NCBI RefSeq assembly: GCF_002086485.1
Contig: NZ_MVHF01000012.1
Span: forward strand, 62,001 to 126,000
Source of the DNA: Mycobacterium aquaticum
GTDB lineage: Bacteria; Actinomycetota; Actinomycetes; Mycobacteriales; Mycobacteriaceae
Direction of reading: 5' to 3'
Length of the DNA: 64,000 nt
Shown: piece after piece, positions 9,895 to 19,624 of the stretch
Layout of the letters: each line of letters begins with the position of its first letter
How positions within the stretch are numbered: position 1 is the first letter of the stretch
Notes under the pieces: generated by a model
Databases searched by the model: none
The model's input: the letters and a program-made list of their open reading frames with translations, nothing else
What the model was told of the DNA's origin: nothing
Program-made: the position numbers and the translations under genes

Positions 9895-11063
9895 TGGCTC
9901 TCGCCCGAAACGTAGCTGCGGACGACCCGGCCGCGCGGGCTGGTGACGATCTCGTAGTGGATGGTGTCGAGCAGATCAGCCCAGTCCTGCGCGGTGGATT
10001 CGCCCTGGGTACCGGGCCCGAACAGGATCGCGTCGTCGCCCTCGGTGACATCGGACGCATCCGGCCCGAGGTCGACGACGAACTGGTCCATGCAGACCCG
10101 CCCGACGGCGCGCCGCAGTTTGCCCTTGATCAGCACATCGATCCGGCCACTGAGGGCCCGGTAGACACCGTCGGCATAACCGAGCGGCAGCAGCGCCAGG
10201 GTGGTGTCACGGTCGGCGACCCACATGTGACCGTAGGACACCCCGTCCCCCGCTCGGACCGAACGCACCAGTGTCACTGGGCATTTCAGTGTCATCGCGG
10301 GCCGAAGGCCCACATCTCCGCGGTCCGGGACGGGGTTCAAGCCGTAGACCGCGACGCCGGGCCGCACCATGTCGAACGCCAGGTCCGGCCGGGTCAGCGC
10401 GGCCGGTGAGTTGCTCAGATGGGCGATCTCGACCGGCACACCGTGCTCGCGGGCCTGGTCGCGCATCTCGGTCAACCGCTGTGCCTGCAGGTCGTTGAAC
10501 GGGTGCTCGGGTACGTCGCCGTGCGCCAGGTGGCTCATGATCCCGCGCACCCGGATCGCACCGTCGGTGTGTGCGCGGTGCAGTGCGGTGAGCATCGCGG
10601 GATAGTCGGCGGGACCCACCCCGTTGCGGCTGAGCCCGGTGTCAACCTTCACCGTCACGGTGGCGGGGTGACCGACCTGAGCGACCGCCGCGAGCACCTC
10701 GTCGAGTTGGCGCACCGACGACACCGCGACCTGGACATCGGCCGCGACGGCCGGGGCGAAGTCGGTGCCTGGAGTGTGCAGCCACGCCAGCACCGGCGCC
10801 GTGATGCCGGCGGCGCGCAGCGCCAGTGCCTCGCCGACCGTGGCGACGCCGAGTTCGGCGGCCCCGGCGGCAAGCGCGGCGCGGCCGACCTGAGCGGCCC
10901 CGTGCCCGTAGCCGTCGGCCTTGACCACCGCCATCACCTGCGCCGGCCCGGCCAGCTCGCGCAACACGCCTACGTTGTGCTCGACGGCGCCGAGATCCAC
11001 CACTGCCTGCGGCGTGGTGTGCGGGGTCAGGGGGGTCGTGAGTTCAGTCGTCTGCATCGTCAT
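9891..11063 (-). CDS. alr: Alanine racemase
   Basis: The 390-residue PLP enzyme shows [12 protein letters not shown] with the cofactor lysine at about residue 48, and the second catalytic base region [19 protein letters not shown] and [11 protein letters not shown] are also family signatures. It makes D-alanine for peptidoglycan and is the target of D-cycloserine. Two nearby ATGs (11063, 11057) are possible; the first follows a GGCGGTG stretch. It is the head of the overlapping chain alr-hydrolase-tsaE-tsaB-rimI-tsaD-SnoaL and follows gadB by 59 bases. Confidence 0.95.
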   Translation of the reverse strand: MTMQTTELTTPLTPHTTPQAVVDLGAVEHNVGVLRELAGPAQVMAVVKADGYGHGAAQVGRAALAAGAAELGVATVGEALALRAAGITAPVLAWLHTPGTDFAPAVAADVQVAVSSVRQLDEVLAAVAQVGHPATVTVKVDTGLSRNGVGPADYPAMLTALHRAHTDGAIRVRGIMSHLAHGDVPEHPFNDLQAQRLTEMRDQAREHGVPVEIAHLSNSPAALTRPDLAFDMVRPGVAVYGLNPVPDRGDVGLRPAMTLKCPVTLVRSVRAGDGVSYGHMWVADRDTTLALLPLGYADGVYRALSGRIDVLIKGKLRRAVGRVCMDQFVVDLGPDASDVTEGDDAILFGPGTQGESTAQDWADLLDTIHYEIVTSPRGRVVRSYVSGESH

Positions 11064-11122
11064 AATCACCGCCCGCCATTGTCCCAGAAACGGCGAGCGG
11101 CCCCACATGGGAGCGGGCGCGG

Positions 11123-12502
11123 TCAGTGCGTGAAGGGCTGCACGCGGTCGAAGAAACCACCCGGCTTGAGCTCGTCAAGGTGGCCCAGGGCCGTGATCAT
11201 GTCCTCTTTGAGGGCCCGGGCCAGGTCGGCCGAGAAACCCTCCCGGACCACGATCCGCAGCACGACGACGTCGGATGCGTCGTCGGGCATGGTGTAGGCG
11301 GGCACCTGCCAGCCGAACGCGCGCAGCGCCTGCGACACGTCGAACTCGGTGTACCCGGGTTCGCCGCTGAGCCGGAAGCTGATCACCGGGATGGCCGATC
11401 CGTCGGAGATGATCTCGAAGTGCTCGCTGGCCCGCAGCTCGTCGCCCAGCCAGCGCGCGGTCTGTGACAGGCACTGCATGACCTGGGTGTATCCGGCCCG
11501 GCCCAGGCGCAGGAAGTTGTAGTACTGGCCCACCACCTGGTTGCCTGGCCGGGAGAAATTCAGGGTGAACGTCGGCATGTCGCCGCCGAGGTAGTTCACC
11601 CGGAACACCAGGTCTTCGGGCAGGTGGTCTTTGCTGCGCCACACCACGAATCCGATGCCCGGGTAGGTCAGCCCGTACTTGTGCCCGCTGACGTTGATCG
11701 ACACCACCCGGGGCAGCCGGAAGTCCCACTGCAGGTCGGGGTGCAGGAACGGCACCACGAAGCCACCGCTGGCGGCGTCGACGTGCACCGGGACATCGAC
11801 ACCCCCGCCGGCCGCCAGCTCGTCCAGCGCCGCGCAGATCTCGGCGATGGGTTCGAGCTCACCGGTGAACGTGGTGCCCAAGATGCCCACGACGCCGATG
11901 GTGTCCTCGTCGACCGCGCCCAGCACCTGTTCTGGGGTGATGACGTAGCGGCCCTGCGCCATCGGCAGATATCGGGGTTCCACGTCGAAGTAGCGGCAGA
12001 ACTTCTCCCACACCACCTGGACGTTGGACCCCATCACCAGATTGGGGGTCCGGCCCTTCCACCCGTCGCCCACCTTTTCGCGCCAGCGCCACTTCAGGGC
12101 CAGGCCCGCCAGCATGACGGCCTCACTGGATCCGATCGTGGACACCCCGGTGGCACTCGCCGGGTCGTCGTCGCGCAGGTCTTCGGCATGGAAGAGGTCG
12201 GCGACCATGTTCACGCACCGAGTCTCGATGGCCGCGGTCGCCGGGTACTCGTCCTTGTCGATCATGTTCTTGTCGAACGTCTCCGCCATCAGCTTTCCGG
12301 CCTCGTCGTCCATCCAGGTGGTGACGAAGGTCGCCAGGTTCAGCCGTGAGCTGCCGTCGAGCATCAGCTCGTCGTGGATGAACCGGTAGGCCGCAGCGGG
12401 TTCCATCGCGTCGTCGGGCAGGCGCAGCGCCGGGACCGGCGCCATGTCCAGTCGTCCAGTGTAGGCCGGGGCGACCTGGGCGTGGGAATGCTTGCGGGAC
12501 AT
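11123..12502 (-). CDS. gadB: Glutamate decarboxylase
   Basis: The 459-residue group II PLP decarboxylase has the cofactor lysine in [13 protein letters not shown]. The substrate-loop [13 protein letters not shown] and [17 protein letters not shown] are typical of GadB. It converts glutamate to GABA, consuming a proton, and usually aids acid resistance or feeds the GABA shunt. GGAAGGA lies just before the ATG and overlaps the end of nnrE/D, 14 bases upstream, which indicates one transcript. The neighbour order nnrE/D-gadB-alr matches M. tuberculosis apart from inserted genes there. No partner glutamate/GABA antiporter is visible in this window. Confidence 0.95.
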   Translation of the reverse strand: MSRKHSHAQVAPAYTGRLDMAPVPALRLPDDAMEPAAAYRFIHDELMLDGSSRLNLATFVTTWMDDEAGKLMAETFDKNMIDKDEYPATAAIETRCVNMVADLFHAEDLRDDDPASATGVSTIGSSEAVMLAGLALKWRWREKVGDGWKGRTPNLVMGSNVQVVWEKFCRYFDVEPRYLPMAQGRYVITPEQVLGAVDEDTIGVVGILGTTFTGELEPIAEICAALDELAAGGGVDVPVHVDAASGGFVVPFLHPDLQWDFRLPRVVSINVSGHKYGLTYPGIGFVVWRSKDHLPEDLVFRVNYLGGDMPTFTLNFSRPGNQVVGQYYNFLRLGRAGYTQVMQCLSQTARWLGDELRASEHFEIISDGSAIPVISFRLSGEPGYTEFDVSQALRAFGWQVPAYTMPDDASDVVVLRIVVREGFSADLARALKEDMITALGHLDELKPGGFFDRVQPFTH

Positions 12503-12516
12503 GGTGTTCCTTCCGG

Positions 12517-13929
12517 TTACAACGACGCGATCGCGGTGCGGATGTGAGCGAGGATGGCCGACGCCGATGTGGGTGCCGGTCGCGGACCGGGGTCGGCCGC
12601 GGAGAGGTTGGCCGCACGGGCATGCACGAACGCCCCGGCGGCGGCGGCCTGTGCGGGCGGCAGCCCGGCCGCCAGCAGGGAGCCGATGACGCCGGAGAGC
12701 ACGTCGCCCGAACCGGCGGTGGCGGCCCAGGATTGGCCGGCCGGATTGAGGTAGGTGGTGCCGTCGGCGCCGGCGATGACGGTGACGTTGCCCTTGAGCA
12801 GAACGGTGGCGCCGAGGCGGTCGGCGAGTCTGCGGGCCGCGCCGACGCGATCATCGCCCACGGGTTCCCCGGCCAGGCGCTGGTACTCGCCCGCGTGCGG
12901 GGTCAGCACGGTCGCGGCACTACGCCCCGTCAGCAGACCGGGGTCTTTGGACAGCAGCGTGAGCCCGTCGGCGTCGACCAGTACCGGCAGGTCGGTGTCG
13001 AGGGCGAACCGCAGTGCGGCCTTCGCGTCGTCGTCGGTGCCCATGCCGGGGCCCGCCACCCAGGCCTGCACGCGCCCGGCTTCCTGGGGGCTTGCCGCGG
13101 CGATCACTTCTGGCCAGTGGGAAAGCACCTGCTGTGCAGCGCTTCCCGCGTAGCGCACCATTCCGGAGGTCGCGGCCACCGCAGCCCCGACGCTCAGCAC
13201 CGCCGCCCCGGGATAGGTTGCCGAGCCGGACAGCAGGCCCGTCACGCCCTGCGTGTACTTGTCATCGTCGGGGCCGGGGACCGGCCACAACGCTCTGACG
13301 TCGTCGGCGTCGAGTCCGAGCACGTCCGTGGCGGGCAGATCCAGGCCGATGTCGACGAGTTCGACGCGTCCGCAATCGGCCAGTGCGTGTACGGGTTTCA
13401 GCCCGCCGAAGGTCACGGTGAGCGCGGCCTTCACATGCGGGCCGTCGGTCGCCCCGGTCTGCACATCGATGCCGCTGGGGATGTCGACGGCGACCACCGG
13501 TGCGGCATTCGCCGCGAACACCTCGGCGGCGGCCGGCCGCAGCGCACCACGGCCCGAGATGCCGACCACCCCGTCGATCACCAGATCCGTTGCCGCGGAG
13601 ACGGTTTGCACCACGCGGCCGCCGGCGGCGCGGAATGCGGCCAGCGCTGCCGGGTGGGTGCGGTCCGCGTTGAGCAGAACCGCGTCGGCCGCTGCGCCCC
13701 GACGACGCAGGAACGTCGCGGCCCACAGGGCGTCACCGCCGTTGTCGCCGGAACCGACCACGGCGCACACTCGGCGGCCGGCGACCCCTCCGGTGCGGGC
13801 GAGCAACTCGCGCGCGATGGCCGTCGCCAATCCGTAGGCGGCACGGCGCATCAGCGCGCCGTCGGGCAACGATGCCAGCAGCGGAGCCTCGGCGGCTCGG
13901 ATCGCATCAGCGGTGTAGTAGTGCCGCAT
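12517..13929 (-). CDS. nnrE/nnrD: Bifunctional NAD(P)H-hydrate epimerase/dehydratase
   Basis: This is a fusion of about 470 residues. The N-terminal epimerase (YjeF_N) half has GSGDNGGDALWAA and VAVDIPSGID. The C-terminal ADP-dependent dehydratase half has VLTPHAGEYQRL, LLKGNVTVIAG and GSGDVLSGVIGSLLA. It repairs damaged NAD(P)HX. I chose ATG 13929 (MRHYYTADAIRAAE) because the product then matches family length; the frame is open a further 21 codons upstream. It starts the nnrE/D-gadB-alr series on the minus strand. Confidence 0.93.
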   Translation of the reverse strand: MRHYYTADAIRAAEAPLLASLPDGALMRRAAYGLATAIARELLARTGGVAGRRVCAVVGSGDNGGDALWAATFLRRRGAAADAVLLNADRTHPAALAAFRAAGGRVVQTVSAATDLVIDGVVGISGRGALRPAAAEVFAANAAPVVAVDIPSGIDVQTGATDGPHVKAALTVTFGGLKPVHALADCGRVELVDIGLDLPATDVLGLDADDVRALWPVPGPDDDKYTQGVTGLLSGSATYPGAAVLSVGAAVAATSGMVRYAGSAAQQVLSHWPEVIAAASPQEAGRVQAWVAGPGMGTDDDAKAALRFALDTDLPVLVDADGLTLLSKDPGLLTGRSAATVLTPHAGEYQRLAGEPVGDDRVGAARRLADRLGATVLLKGNVTVIAGADGTTYLNPAGQSWAATAGSGDVLSGVIGSLLAAGLPPAQAAAAGAFVHARAANLSAADPGPRPAPTSASAILAHIRTAIASL

Positions 13930-14072
13930 CAGCTCCCGCCCCGATCGATGACTCTCGACATGCCCGCGCGCCAACAGGTTACGCGGGATCACACAGTCAA
14001 GTCATGGGTTCGACGGCCAAACGGCGTCGACACCCCCGAAAACACCGCGCGCGACCACGTCGGAGGTGTGCC

Positions 14073-15161
14073 TCAAACAGCGATCCGCTCGCGCTCGCGT
14101 CGGGCGTCACCGGTCTCGGCGTCGAAGAAGTAGGTCCGTTCGGGCGGCAACACCAGGCCGATCGGCGTGCCCGAGACCAACGAGGTGTCCGCAGGCGCCT
14201 GGACGATGACCCGCGTCTGCGCATCGCCGACGCCCACGAGGGCAGTCACCAACACATGGCTGCCGAGCGGTTCGACGAAGTCGACGCGGGCAGGCACCGT
14301 GCCCTCGCCGCAGTGGACGTTCAGCTGCAGATGCTCCGGGCGCGCCCCGACGATCACCGGGCCGTCCGCGCAACGAGCCGCTGTCACCGCGGCGCCGCCA
14401 ACATGCAACATGCCTGCGCGGATGGTGGCGGGGATCAGGTTCATCGGCGGGCTGCCCATGAATGCGGCCACGAACGTGTTGGCCGGGCGGTTGTAGATGT
14501 CGTCGGTGGTGCCGATCTGTTGCACTTCACCGTCGGACATCACACACAGCCGGTCCCCGAGCGTCATCGCCTCCACTTGGTCATGGGTCACGTAGATCGA
14601 GGTGACCGGGACCTCGCGGTGCAGGCGTTTGAGATCGCCGCGCACCTGGTTGCGCAGCTTGGCATCCAGATTCGACAACGGCTCGTCGAGCAAGAACGCC
14701 TGCGGTTCGCGGACCAGCGCGCGGCCCATGGCCACCCGTTGGCGCTGTCCACCCGAGAGTTGGCCGGGCTTGCGGTCCAGAAGTTCGGTGATCTGCAGTA
14801 ACTCAGCGGTTTCGCGGACCCGGCGCTCGATCTCAGGACGCGGGGTCCGCCGCTGCCGCAGGCCATACGCAAGGTTGCGATAGACGGACATGTGCGGGTA
14901 GAGCGCATAGTTCTGGAACACCATCGCGATGTCGCGTTGACCGGGCCCGAGGTCGTTGACGACGGTGCCGCCGATCCGGATTTCCCCGGATGTCGGCTTG
15001 TCGAGTCCTGCCAGCATCCGCAGCGCGGTGCTCTTACCGCACCCGGAGGGGCCGACGAGGATCAGAAATTCACCGTCGGACACCGTCAGATTCAGTCCCT
15101 TGAGTGCGAGTACTCCTCCGGCAAACCGGCGGGTGACATCACGAAATTCCACTTCTGCCAA
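14073..15161 (-). CDS. Sugar ABC transporter ATP-binding protein (MalK/UgpC type)
   Basis: The 362-residue ATPase shows Walker A GPSGCGKSTALRM, signature LSGGQRQRVAMGRA, Walker B AFLLDEPLSNLDAKLR and switch VTHDQVEAMTLGDR. A C-terminal regulatory TOBE region (from about 235) is of the MalK/UgpC kind that energises carbohydrate importers. The TTG at 15161 is three bases after the malG-like stop, with GAAGGG upstream. It is the last gene of the ten-gene sugar operon. The 143 bases beyond it, before nnrE/D, hold no clear T-tailed terminator. Confidence 0.9.
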   Translation of the reverse strand: MAEVEFRDVTRRFAGGVLALKGLNLTVSDGEFLILVGPSGCGKSTALRMLAGLDKPTSGEIRIGGTVVNDLGPGQRDIAMVFQNYALYPHMSVYRNLAYGLRQRRTPRPEIERRVRETAELLQITELLDRKPGQLSGGQRQRVAMGRALVREPQAFLLDEPLSNLDAKLRNQVRGDLKRLHREVPVTSIYVTHDQVEAMTLGDRLCVMSDGEVQQIGTTDDIYNRPANTFVAAFMGSPPMNLIPATIRAGMLHVGGAAVTAARCADGPVIVGARPEHLQLNVHCGEGTVPARVDFVEPLGSHVLVTALVGVGDAQTRVIVQAPADTSLVSGTPIGLVLPPERTYFFDAETGDARRERERIAV

Positions 15162-15164
15162 CGT

Positions 15165-16076
15165 TCAGCCCTTCAGTCCGGTACTTGCCACCGATTGCAC
15201 GAAATAACGCTGCGCGCCGACGAACACCAACAGCATCGGCAACAGGCTCATGACGTTCGCCGCCATCAACAGCGGCCACTTGACCCGGTGCGCTCCCTGG
15301 AAGTAGCTCAGCCCCAACGGAATCGTCATCTGGTCCTGCGAGGTGATCACGATCAGCGGCCACAGGAAGTCGTTCCAGGAGGTCAGCACCGTCAATGCCG
15401 CCAGAGTCGACAACGCGGGCAGCGAGAGCGGCAGCACGATCTTGAACAACACGCCCAGTCGGGACGTCCCGTCCACCCGGGCCGCCTCTTCGAGTTCAAC
15501 CGGAACCGTCTGAAAGAACTGGCGCAGGAAAAATATGCCGAATGCCGTGGCCAGGTTGGGCAGCATCAACGCACCGATGTGGTCGATGCCGAAACCTGCC
15601 CAGACGTTGTCGCCGAACCACTTGACGATCAGGAACACCGGGATCATCGTCACCTGGAACGGCACCATGAGGGTGGCCATCAGCGTGACGAAAAGCGCTC
15701 CCCTGCCGAGGAATCGGATGCGGGCAAAGGCGTAGCCGGCGAGGCTGCAGACTATCAGGTTGCTGACCAGCACCACTGACGTCACCAGCAGGCTGTTGAG
15801 GAAGAAATGCCCGAACGGCGCGGCGTTCCAGGCTTCCACGTAGTTCTCGAACCTCGGTCGCTCGGGCAGCAGCACCGGCGGGAAGCGGTTGGCCTCCCCT
15901 TCGCTCTCCAAGGACGTGACAAGCATCCACAACAGCGGGACGATCAGCAGGAAGGTGAGCGGGATGAGGACCAGATGCCATGGGCTGAACGGCAGGCGCA
16001 GTTTGCGCCTTTGCGGTGAGTGTGACTGTGCCTGCGGCGCACTGATTTCAGTGTCGAGTATCGGCGTGGTGATCAT
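15165..16076 (-). CDS. Sugar ABC transporter permease (MalG type)
   Basis: The 303-residue protein has about six hydrophobic segments and the cytoplasmic coupling loop EEAARVDGTSRLGVLFKIVLP, the EAA motif that docks on the ATPase. The N-terminal cytoplasmic tail is basic. It forms the channel with the neighbouring MalF-type permease, overlapping its stop by ATGA. CUT1 family permeases import oligosaccharides or glycosides; the substrate must be inferred from the operon. Confidence 0.9.
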   Translation of the reverse strand: MITTPILDTEISAPQAQSHSPQRRKLRLPFSPWHLVLIPLTFLLIVPLLWMLVTSLESEGEANRFPPVLLPERPRFENYVEAWNAAPFGHFFLNSLLVTSVVLVSNLIVCSLAGYAFARIRFLGRGALFVTLMATLMVPFQVTMIPVFLIVKWFGDNVWAGFGIDHIGALMLPNLATAFGIFFLRQFFQTVPVELEEAARVDGTSRLGVLFKIVLPLSLPALSTLAALTVLTSWNDFLWPLIVITSQDQMTIPLGLSYFQGAHRVKWPLLMAANVMSLLPMLLVFVGAQRYFVQSVASTGLKG

Positions 16077-16963
16077 GAGATGTGCACATGCTTACGGGCG
16101 AGCCGGAACTGAACTGCGGTGATCAGCAGGATGACGACGAACAGCGCATAGGCCATCGCCGCGGCATAGCCGGCGTCGAACTGAACGAAGGCCTGGTCCC
16201 ACAGGTAATACACGATGACCGTGGTGGCGCGCAGCGGTCCGCCGCGTGTCGTTGCGTAGACCTCGTCGAACAGTTGCAGTGCGTTGATGGTCAGCCAGAC
16301 CACGAGGAACAGATTCGCCGGGCCAAGCAGCGGCACCGTGATGGTGCGGAAGCGGGTGAAGGGACTGGCCCCGTCGATCGCCGCAGCCTCGTGCAACTCG
16401 GCGGGAACCCCCTGCAGGGCAGCGAGATACACGATGACCGAGAACCCTGTCCAGCCCCAGACCGTCATGGCGACGACGACGTACAGGGCCTGCGACGGGG
16501 AGGCCAGAAAGGGCTGCGCCGGCACGCCGACGGCGCCCAATGCCGCGTTCACCAGACCGTAGTCACGGTCGGTCAGCCACAGGAAGATGATGCCCTGCGA
16601 GATGGTCGACACCGCCATGGTGATGTACGCGGCCGTCCGATACACCGAGATGAAGCGCACCGAGCGGTTCAGCGCCGCAGCGACCAGCAGACCCACCAGC
16701 ATCGTGCCGGGCACGAACAGCGCGGTGTAGATGATGGTGTGTTTGATCGCCTCGACCACAACCGGGTCGTCGGCCAGCTTGCGGTAGTTGTCCATGCCCA
16801 CCCACGGGGTTTCGGGCGTGAGCAGATCCGACTGCTGGAACGACAGCAGCAGAGACATCAGCACCGGCAGCAGACCGAAGGCACCGATGAGTACCATCGC
16901 CGGGCTCACCAATGCCCATCCGGCCACGGTCTCCGACCGGCCGAGCCACGTGAAGCGGGCCAT
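16073..16963 (-). CDS. Sugar ABC transporter permease (MalF type)
   Basis: This permease of about 296 residues has six predicted membrane spans and the coupling loop EAAAIDGASPFTRFRTITVP. I chose ATG 16963 (MARFTWLG) because AGGG lies seven bases upstream. A GTG six codons earlier (16981) lacks a ribosome site. It follows the binding protein by 22 bases and overlaps the MalG-type gene by four. Confidence 0.88.
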   Translation of the reverse strand: MARFTWLGRSETVAGWALVSPAMVLIGAFGLLPVLMSLLLSFQQSDLLTPETPWVGMDNYRKLADDPVVVEAIKHTIIYTALFVPGTMLVGLLVAAALNRSVRFISVYRTAAYITMAVSTISQGIIFLWLTDRDYGLVNAALGAVGVPAQPFLASPSQALYVVVAMTVWGWTGFSVIVYLAALQGVPAELHEAAAIDGASPFTRFRTITVPLLGPANLFLVVWLTINALQLFDEVYATTRGGPLRATTVIVYYLWDQAFVQFDAGYAAAMAYALFVVILLITAVQFRLARKHVHIS

Positions 16964-16985
16964 CAGCCCTCGCGTCGACACGCGC

Positions 16986-18254
16986 CTATTTCCCGGCCAG
17001 TGCGGTATCGGCGGCCCGTGCAGCGGAGTTCAGCGCGTCGACGGGCTGTTCCTTGCCGAGCATGACCGCGACGATCGCCTGCCCCAGCGCCTCGGAGATC
17101 GCCGGATACTGCTCGACGGTCGGGCGTACCTTCTTCACGTTGGCCAGATTCTCCACGAATGTGGCGCTGCCGGAGAGCTTTTCGTTCAGCTGATCGCGGA
17201 ACGCCGGATCTTGACCAACGGACAGCCGGGTCGGCAGGTCACCGGTGCCCAGCGAGAACGCCCTGACCTGCTCAGGCGCGGTCAACCATTTCACGAAATC
17301 GATTGCCGCCTGCTTGCGCTTGTCCCCGTTGTTGAACACGACCCAGTTGTCGGGACCCGAGATGGTCTGATGCGCACCGCCTGCGAACGTGGGCATCACC
17401 TGCACACCGTATTCGATGTCCGACAGCTGGCTCAGGTCCCAGGGGCCGGTGACCAACATCGCGACCTTGCCGCTGTTCATCAGCTTCGGGCCGTTCTCGT
17501 TGGTGGTGTCGAGGTAGAGCGACTTGTCGGTGACCGCCATCTGTTGCAGCGCCGTGAGGGCCTTCACTCCGGCCTCGGAGTTGAACGCCGCCCGATCGTT
17601 GCCGGGTGTCAGGACATCACCGCCTGCCTCCCAGAGCATCGGGACGTAGTGCCACACTGTGTCTTCGCTGCCGTCGGCAGGGATGAGCCAGCCGTACTGT
17701 CCCTTCGCGGGGTCGGTGAGTTTGGCAGCAGCACTGCGGAAATCGTCCCATGTCCAGCTCGCTGTCGGTGGCGCAACCCCGGCGTCGGCGAACAGTTTCT
17801 TGTTGTAGACGACCGCGAGATTGTCCACGAGAGCGGGCACCCCGACGATCTTGTCCCCGACCGTCGCCGCCTGCCGCTCGGCCGGATAGAAGTCGTCCCA
17901 GTTCCAGTCGGGGGCCGAGACCACCTTGGACATATCGACCACGGACGGGATCTTGGCGATGTTCGGGGACCACGACCCGAACATGTACGCCACATCGGGG
18001 GCACTGCCGCCACGCACCGCGGTCAAGACCTTCTGTAACACCAGGTCGTTGCTCGAGTACAGCTCTCGCACGCGGACATCGGGATGCGCCTTGTTGTACT
18101 GCTCGATCAGGCCCTTGAACACCTCGCCTTCGGTGTCCTGATATCCGTGCCACACCGCGATCTCGACGGGGCCCGACGAGGACCCACCCCCGCATGCGGC
18201 GAGTGCGAAAGCGAGGACAGCTACCACTGCGATACACAGCCTGCGTCGAATCAC
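16986..18254 (-). CDS. Sugar ABC transporter substrate-binding lipoprotein
   Basis: The 422-residue protein begins with a basic n-region, a hydrophobic core and the lipobox LAAC, so it is a lipid-anchored extracytoplasmic receptor. The mature part reads VEIAVWHGYQDTEGEVFKGL, typical of family 1 (MalE/UgpB) solute-binding proteins, with SGPDNWVVFNNG in the second lobe. The GTG at 18254 follows AAGGAG at good spacing; an upstream extension of 92 residues is proline/arginine noise. Given the GH4 glycosidase and aldolase genes, a galactoside or N-acetylgalactosaminide is the likely ligand (inference). Confidence 0.92.
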   Translation of the reverse strand: MIRRRLCIAVVAVLAFALAACGGGSSSGPVEIAVWHGYQDTEGEVFKGLIEQYNKAHPDVRVRELYSSNDLVLQKVLTAVRGGSAPDVAYMFGSWSPNIAKIPSVVDMSKVVSAPDWNWDDFYPAERQAATVGDKIVGVPALVDNLAVVYNKKLFADAGVAPPTASWTWDDFRSAAAKLTDPAKGQYGWLIPADGSEDTVWHYVPMLWEAGGDVLTPGNDRAAFNSEAGVKALTALQQMAVTDKSLYLDTTNENGPKLMNSGKVAMLVTGPWDLSQLSDIEYGVQVMPTFAGGAHQTISGPDNWVVFNNGDKRKQAAIDFVKWLTAPEQVRAFSLGTGDLPTRLSVGQDPAFRDQLNEKLSGSATFVENLANVKKVRPTVEQYPAISEALGQAIVAVMLGKEQPVDALNSAARAADTALAGK

Positions 18255-18313
18255 GGTAGAAACTCCTTTGTTGACAACGTCGGAGCGTGGGTCTGGTTCA
18301 TGGCCTGCCGTTT

Positions 18314-19624
18314 TCACAGCGCCACCCTCGCGCGTAGCGGCTCGGGTAGCAGGTCGCCGTGCGCGGCGGTCAGCTCGTCGCACAGGTCCCAGATCTGGTC
18401 GACGGTAAGCGTGGCCGCGGTATTGGGATCGACCATCGCGGCCGCCCGCACGAGCCTCGGATCCTCGTTGACCGCGGCGCGCACCGCCAAGTCCACGGGC
18501 CCCAGGAAATTCCGGTTGAGCGCGGCACATTGCGGTGGCAGATCACCAACCTTCATGGGATGGGCGCCCGACGCGTCCAGCACGGTGGGAACCTCCACGG
18601 CAACGCCGTCCGGCAGATTGGTGATCAGACCCTGGTTGACGACGTTGGCCGAGATGACCCGGCGCCTGCCGGTCTCCAACGAGTGGATCACCTGTGGCGC
18701 GTACTCGGTGGAACCGGTGTCGATGGGCAGCGTCTCGGTGTCGGCCAGTTGTGCTCTGACCCGGCCGTATTCGGCCAGATTCGCTTCGCTGATGGACACG
18801 TATTCGCCCACGTTGATCCGGAGCCGGTCGATCTCGTCGGGCCGGCGCAGATACCACGGCACGTACTCGCTGGAATGCTCGCTGGTCTCGGTCGGGTAAT
18901 AGCCCAGGCGCCGGTACATATCCACCCGTACCCGCCGCCGTAGTTCCGCATCGGTGCGGATGCGCTCGTCCAACAGCGGGTACAGGTCCTGCCCGCCGCG
19001 TTCCCACCGCAGCACCCATGCCTGGTGGTTGACGCCCGCCGACCAGTAGGACACATCGTCATACGGCACGTCGATCAGTTCGCACAGGCCGACCATCGTC
19101 CAGTACACCGAATGGCACAGCCCGAGTACCCTCAGCCGCGGCGCGACGTGATGCAGGAAGCTGACATTCATCGCCATCGGGTTGGTGTAATTGAGCAGCC
19201 AAGCCTCGGGGCACAGCTGCTGCATATCACGCGCGATACCGGCGAGCACCGGAAATGTCCTCAGGCCGCGGAAGATTCCGCCGATACCGATGGTGTCGCC
19301 GATGGTCTGATTGAGCCCGTAACGCGCGGGGATCTCGAAGTCGCGCAGCGTCGCCTCGTGCATGCCGACCTGGATGACGTTGATGACATAGTCCGCGCCG
19401 TCGAGCGCACGGCGCCGATCGGTGGTGGCGTTCACCTCTGGGCTGGCCCCCGCCGCTCGAGCGGTGGCGTGCGTGATTGCCTCCGCGGTTTCCAGACGCT
19501 CGGAGTCGATGTCGTGCAACACGATCCGAATCGACTCCAGTTCGGGGAACGACAGGATGTCCCCGAGCAGCTCGCGGGTGAATTCGACACTGCCCGCTCC
19601 GATGATGACAACTGTGGGTTTCAC
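18314..19624 (-). CDS. Glycoside hydrolase family 4 enzyme (alpha-galactosidase MelA-like)
   Basis: The 436-residue protein starts VVIIGAGSVEFTRELLGDIL, the Rossmann NAD site of GH4 enzymes. NYTNPMAMN and GLCHSVYWT carry the Asn/Cys/His residues that hold the metal and substrate. GH4 glycosidases use NAD+ and Mn2+ in a redox elimination mechanism. The non-phospho sequence context resembles MelA alpha-galactosidases more than 6-phospho enzymes (inference). It starts with GTG in a GTGA overlap with the EamA gene stop and precedes the binding-protein gene. It would release the sugar after import of a glycoside. Confidence 0.85.
   Translation of the reverse strand: MKPTVVIIGAGSVEFTRELLGDILSFPELESIRIVLHDIDSERLETAEAITHATARAAGASPEVNATTDRRRALDGADYVINVIQVGMHEATLRDFEIPARYGLNQTIGDTIGIGGIFRGLRTFPVLAGIARDMQQLCPEAWLLNYTNPMAMNVSFLHHVAPRLRVLGLCHSVYWTMVGLCELIDVPYDDVSYWSAGVNHQAWVLRWERGGQDLYPLLDERIRTDAELRRRVRVDMYRRLGYYPTETSEHSSEYVPWYLRRPDEIDRLRINVGEYVSISEANLAEYGRVRAQLADTETLPIDTGSTEYAPQVIHSLETGRRRVISANVVNQGLITNLPDGVAVEVPTVLDASGAHPMKVGDLPPQCAALNRNFLGPVDLAVRAAVNEDPRLVRAAAMVDPNTAATLTVDQIWDLCDELTAAHGDLLPEPLRARVAL

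Noticed and set aside
13930..14072. Terminator between the sugar operon and nnrE/D
   Set aside because: Only a short imperfect stem near 14006-14026 without a T-run; not strong enough to report.
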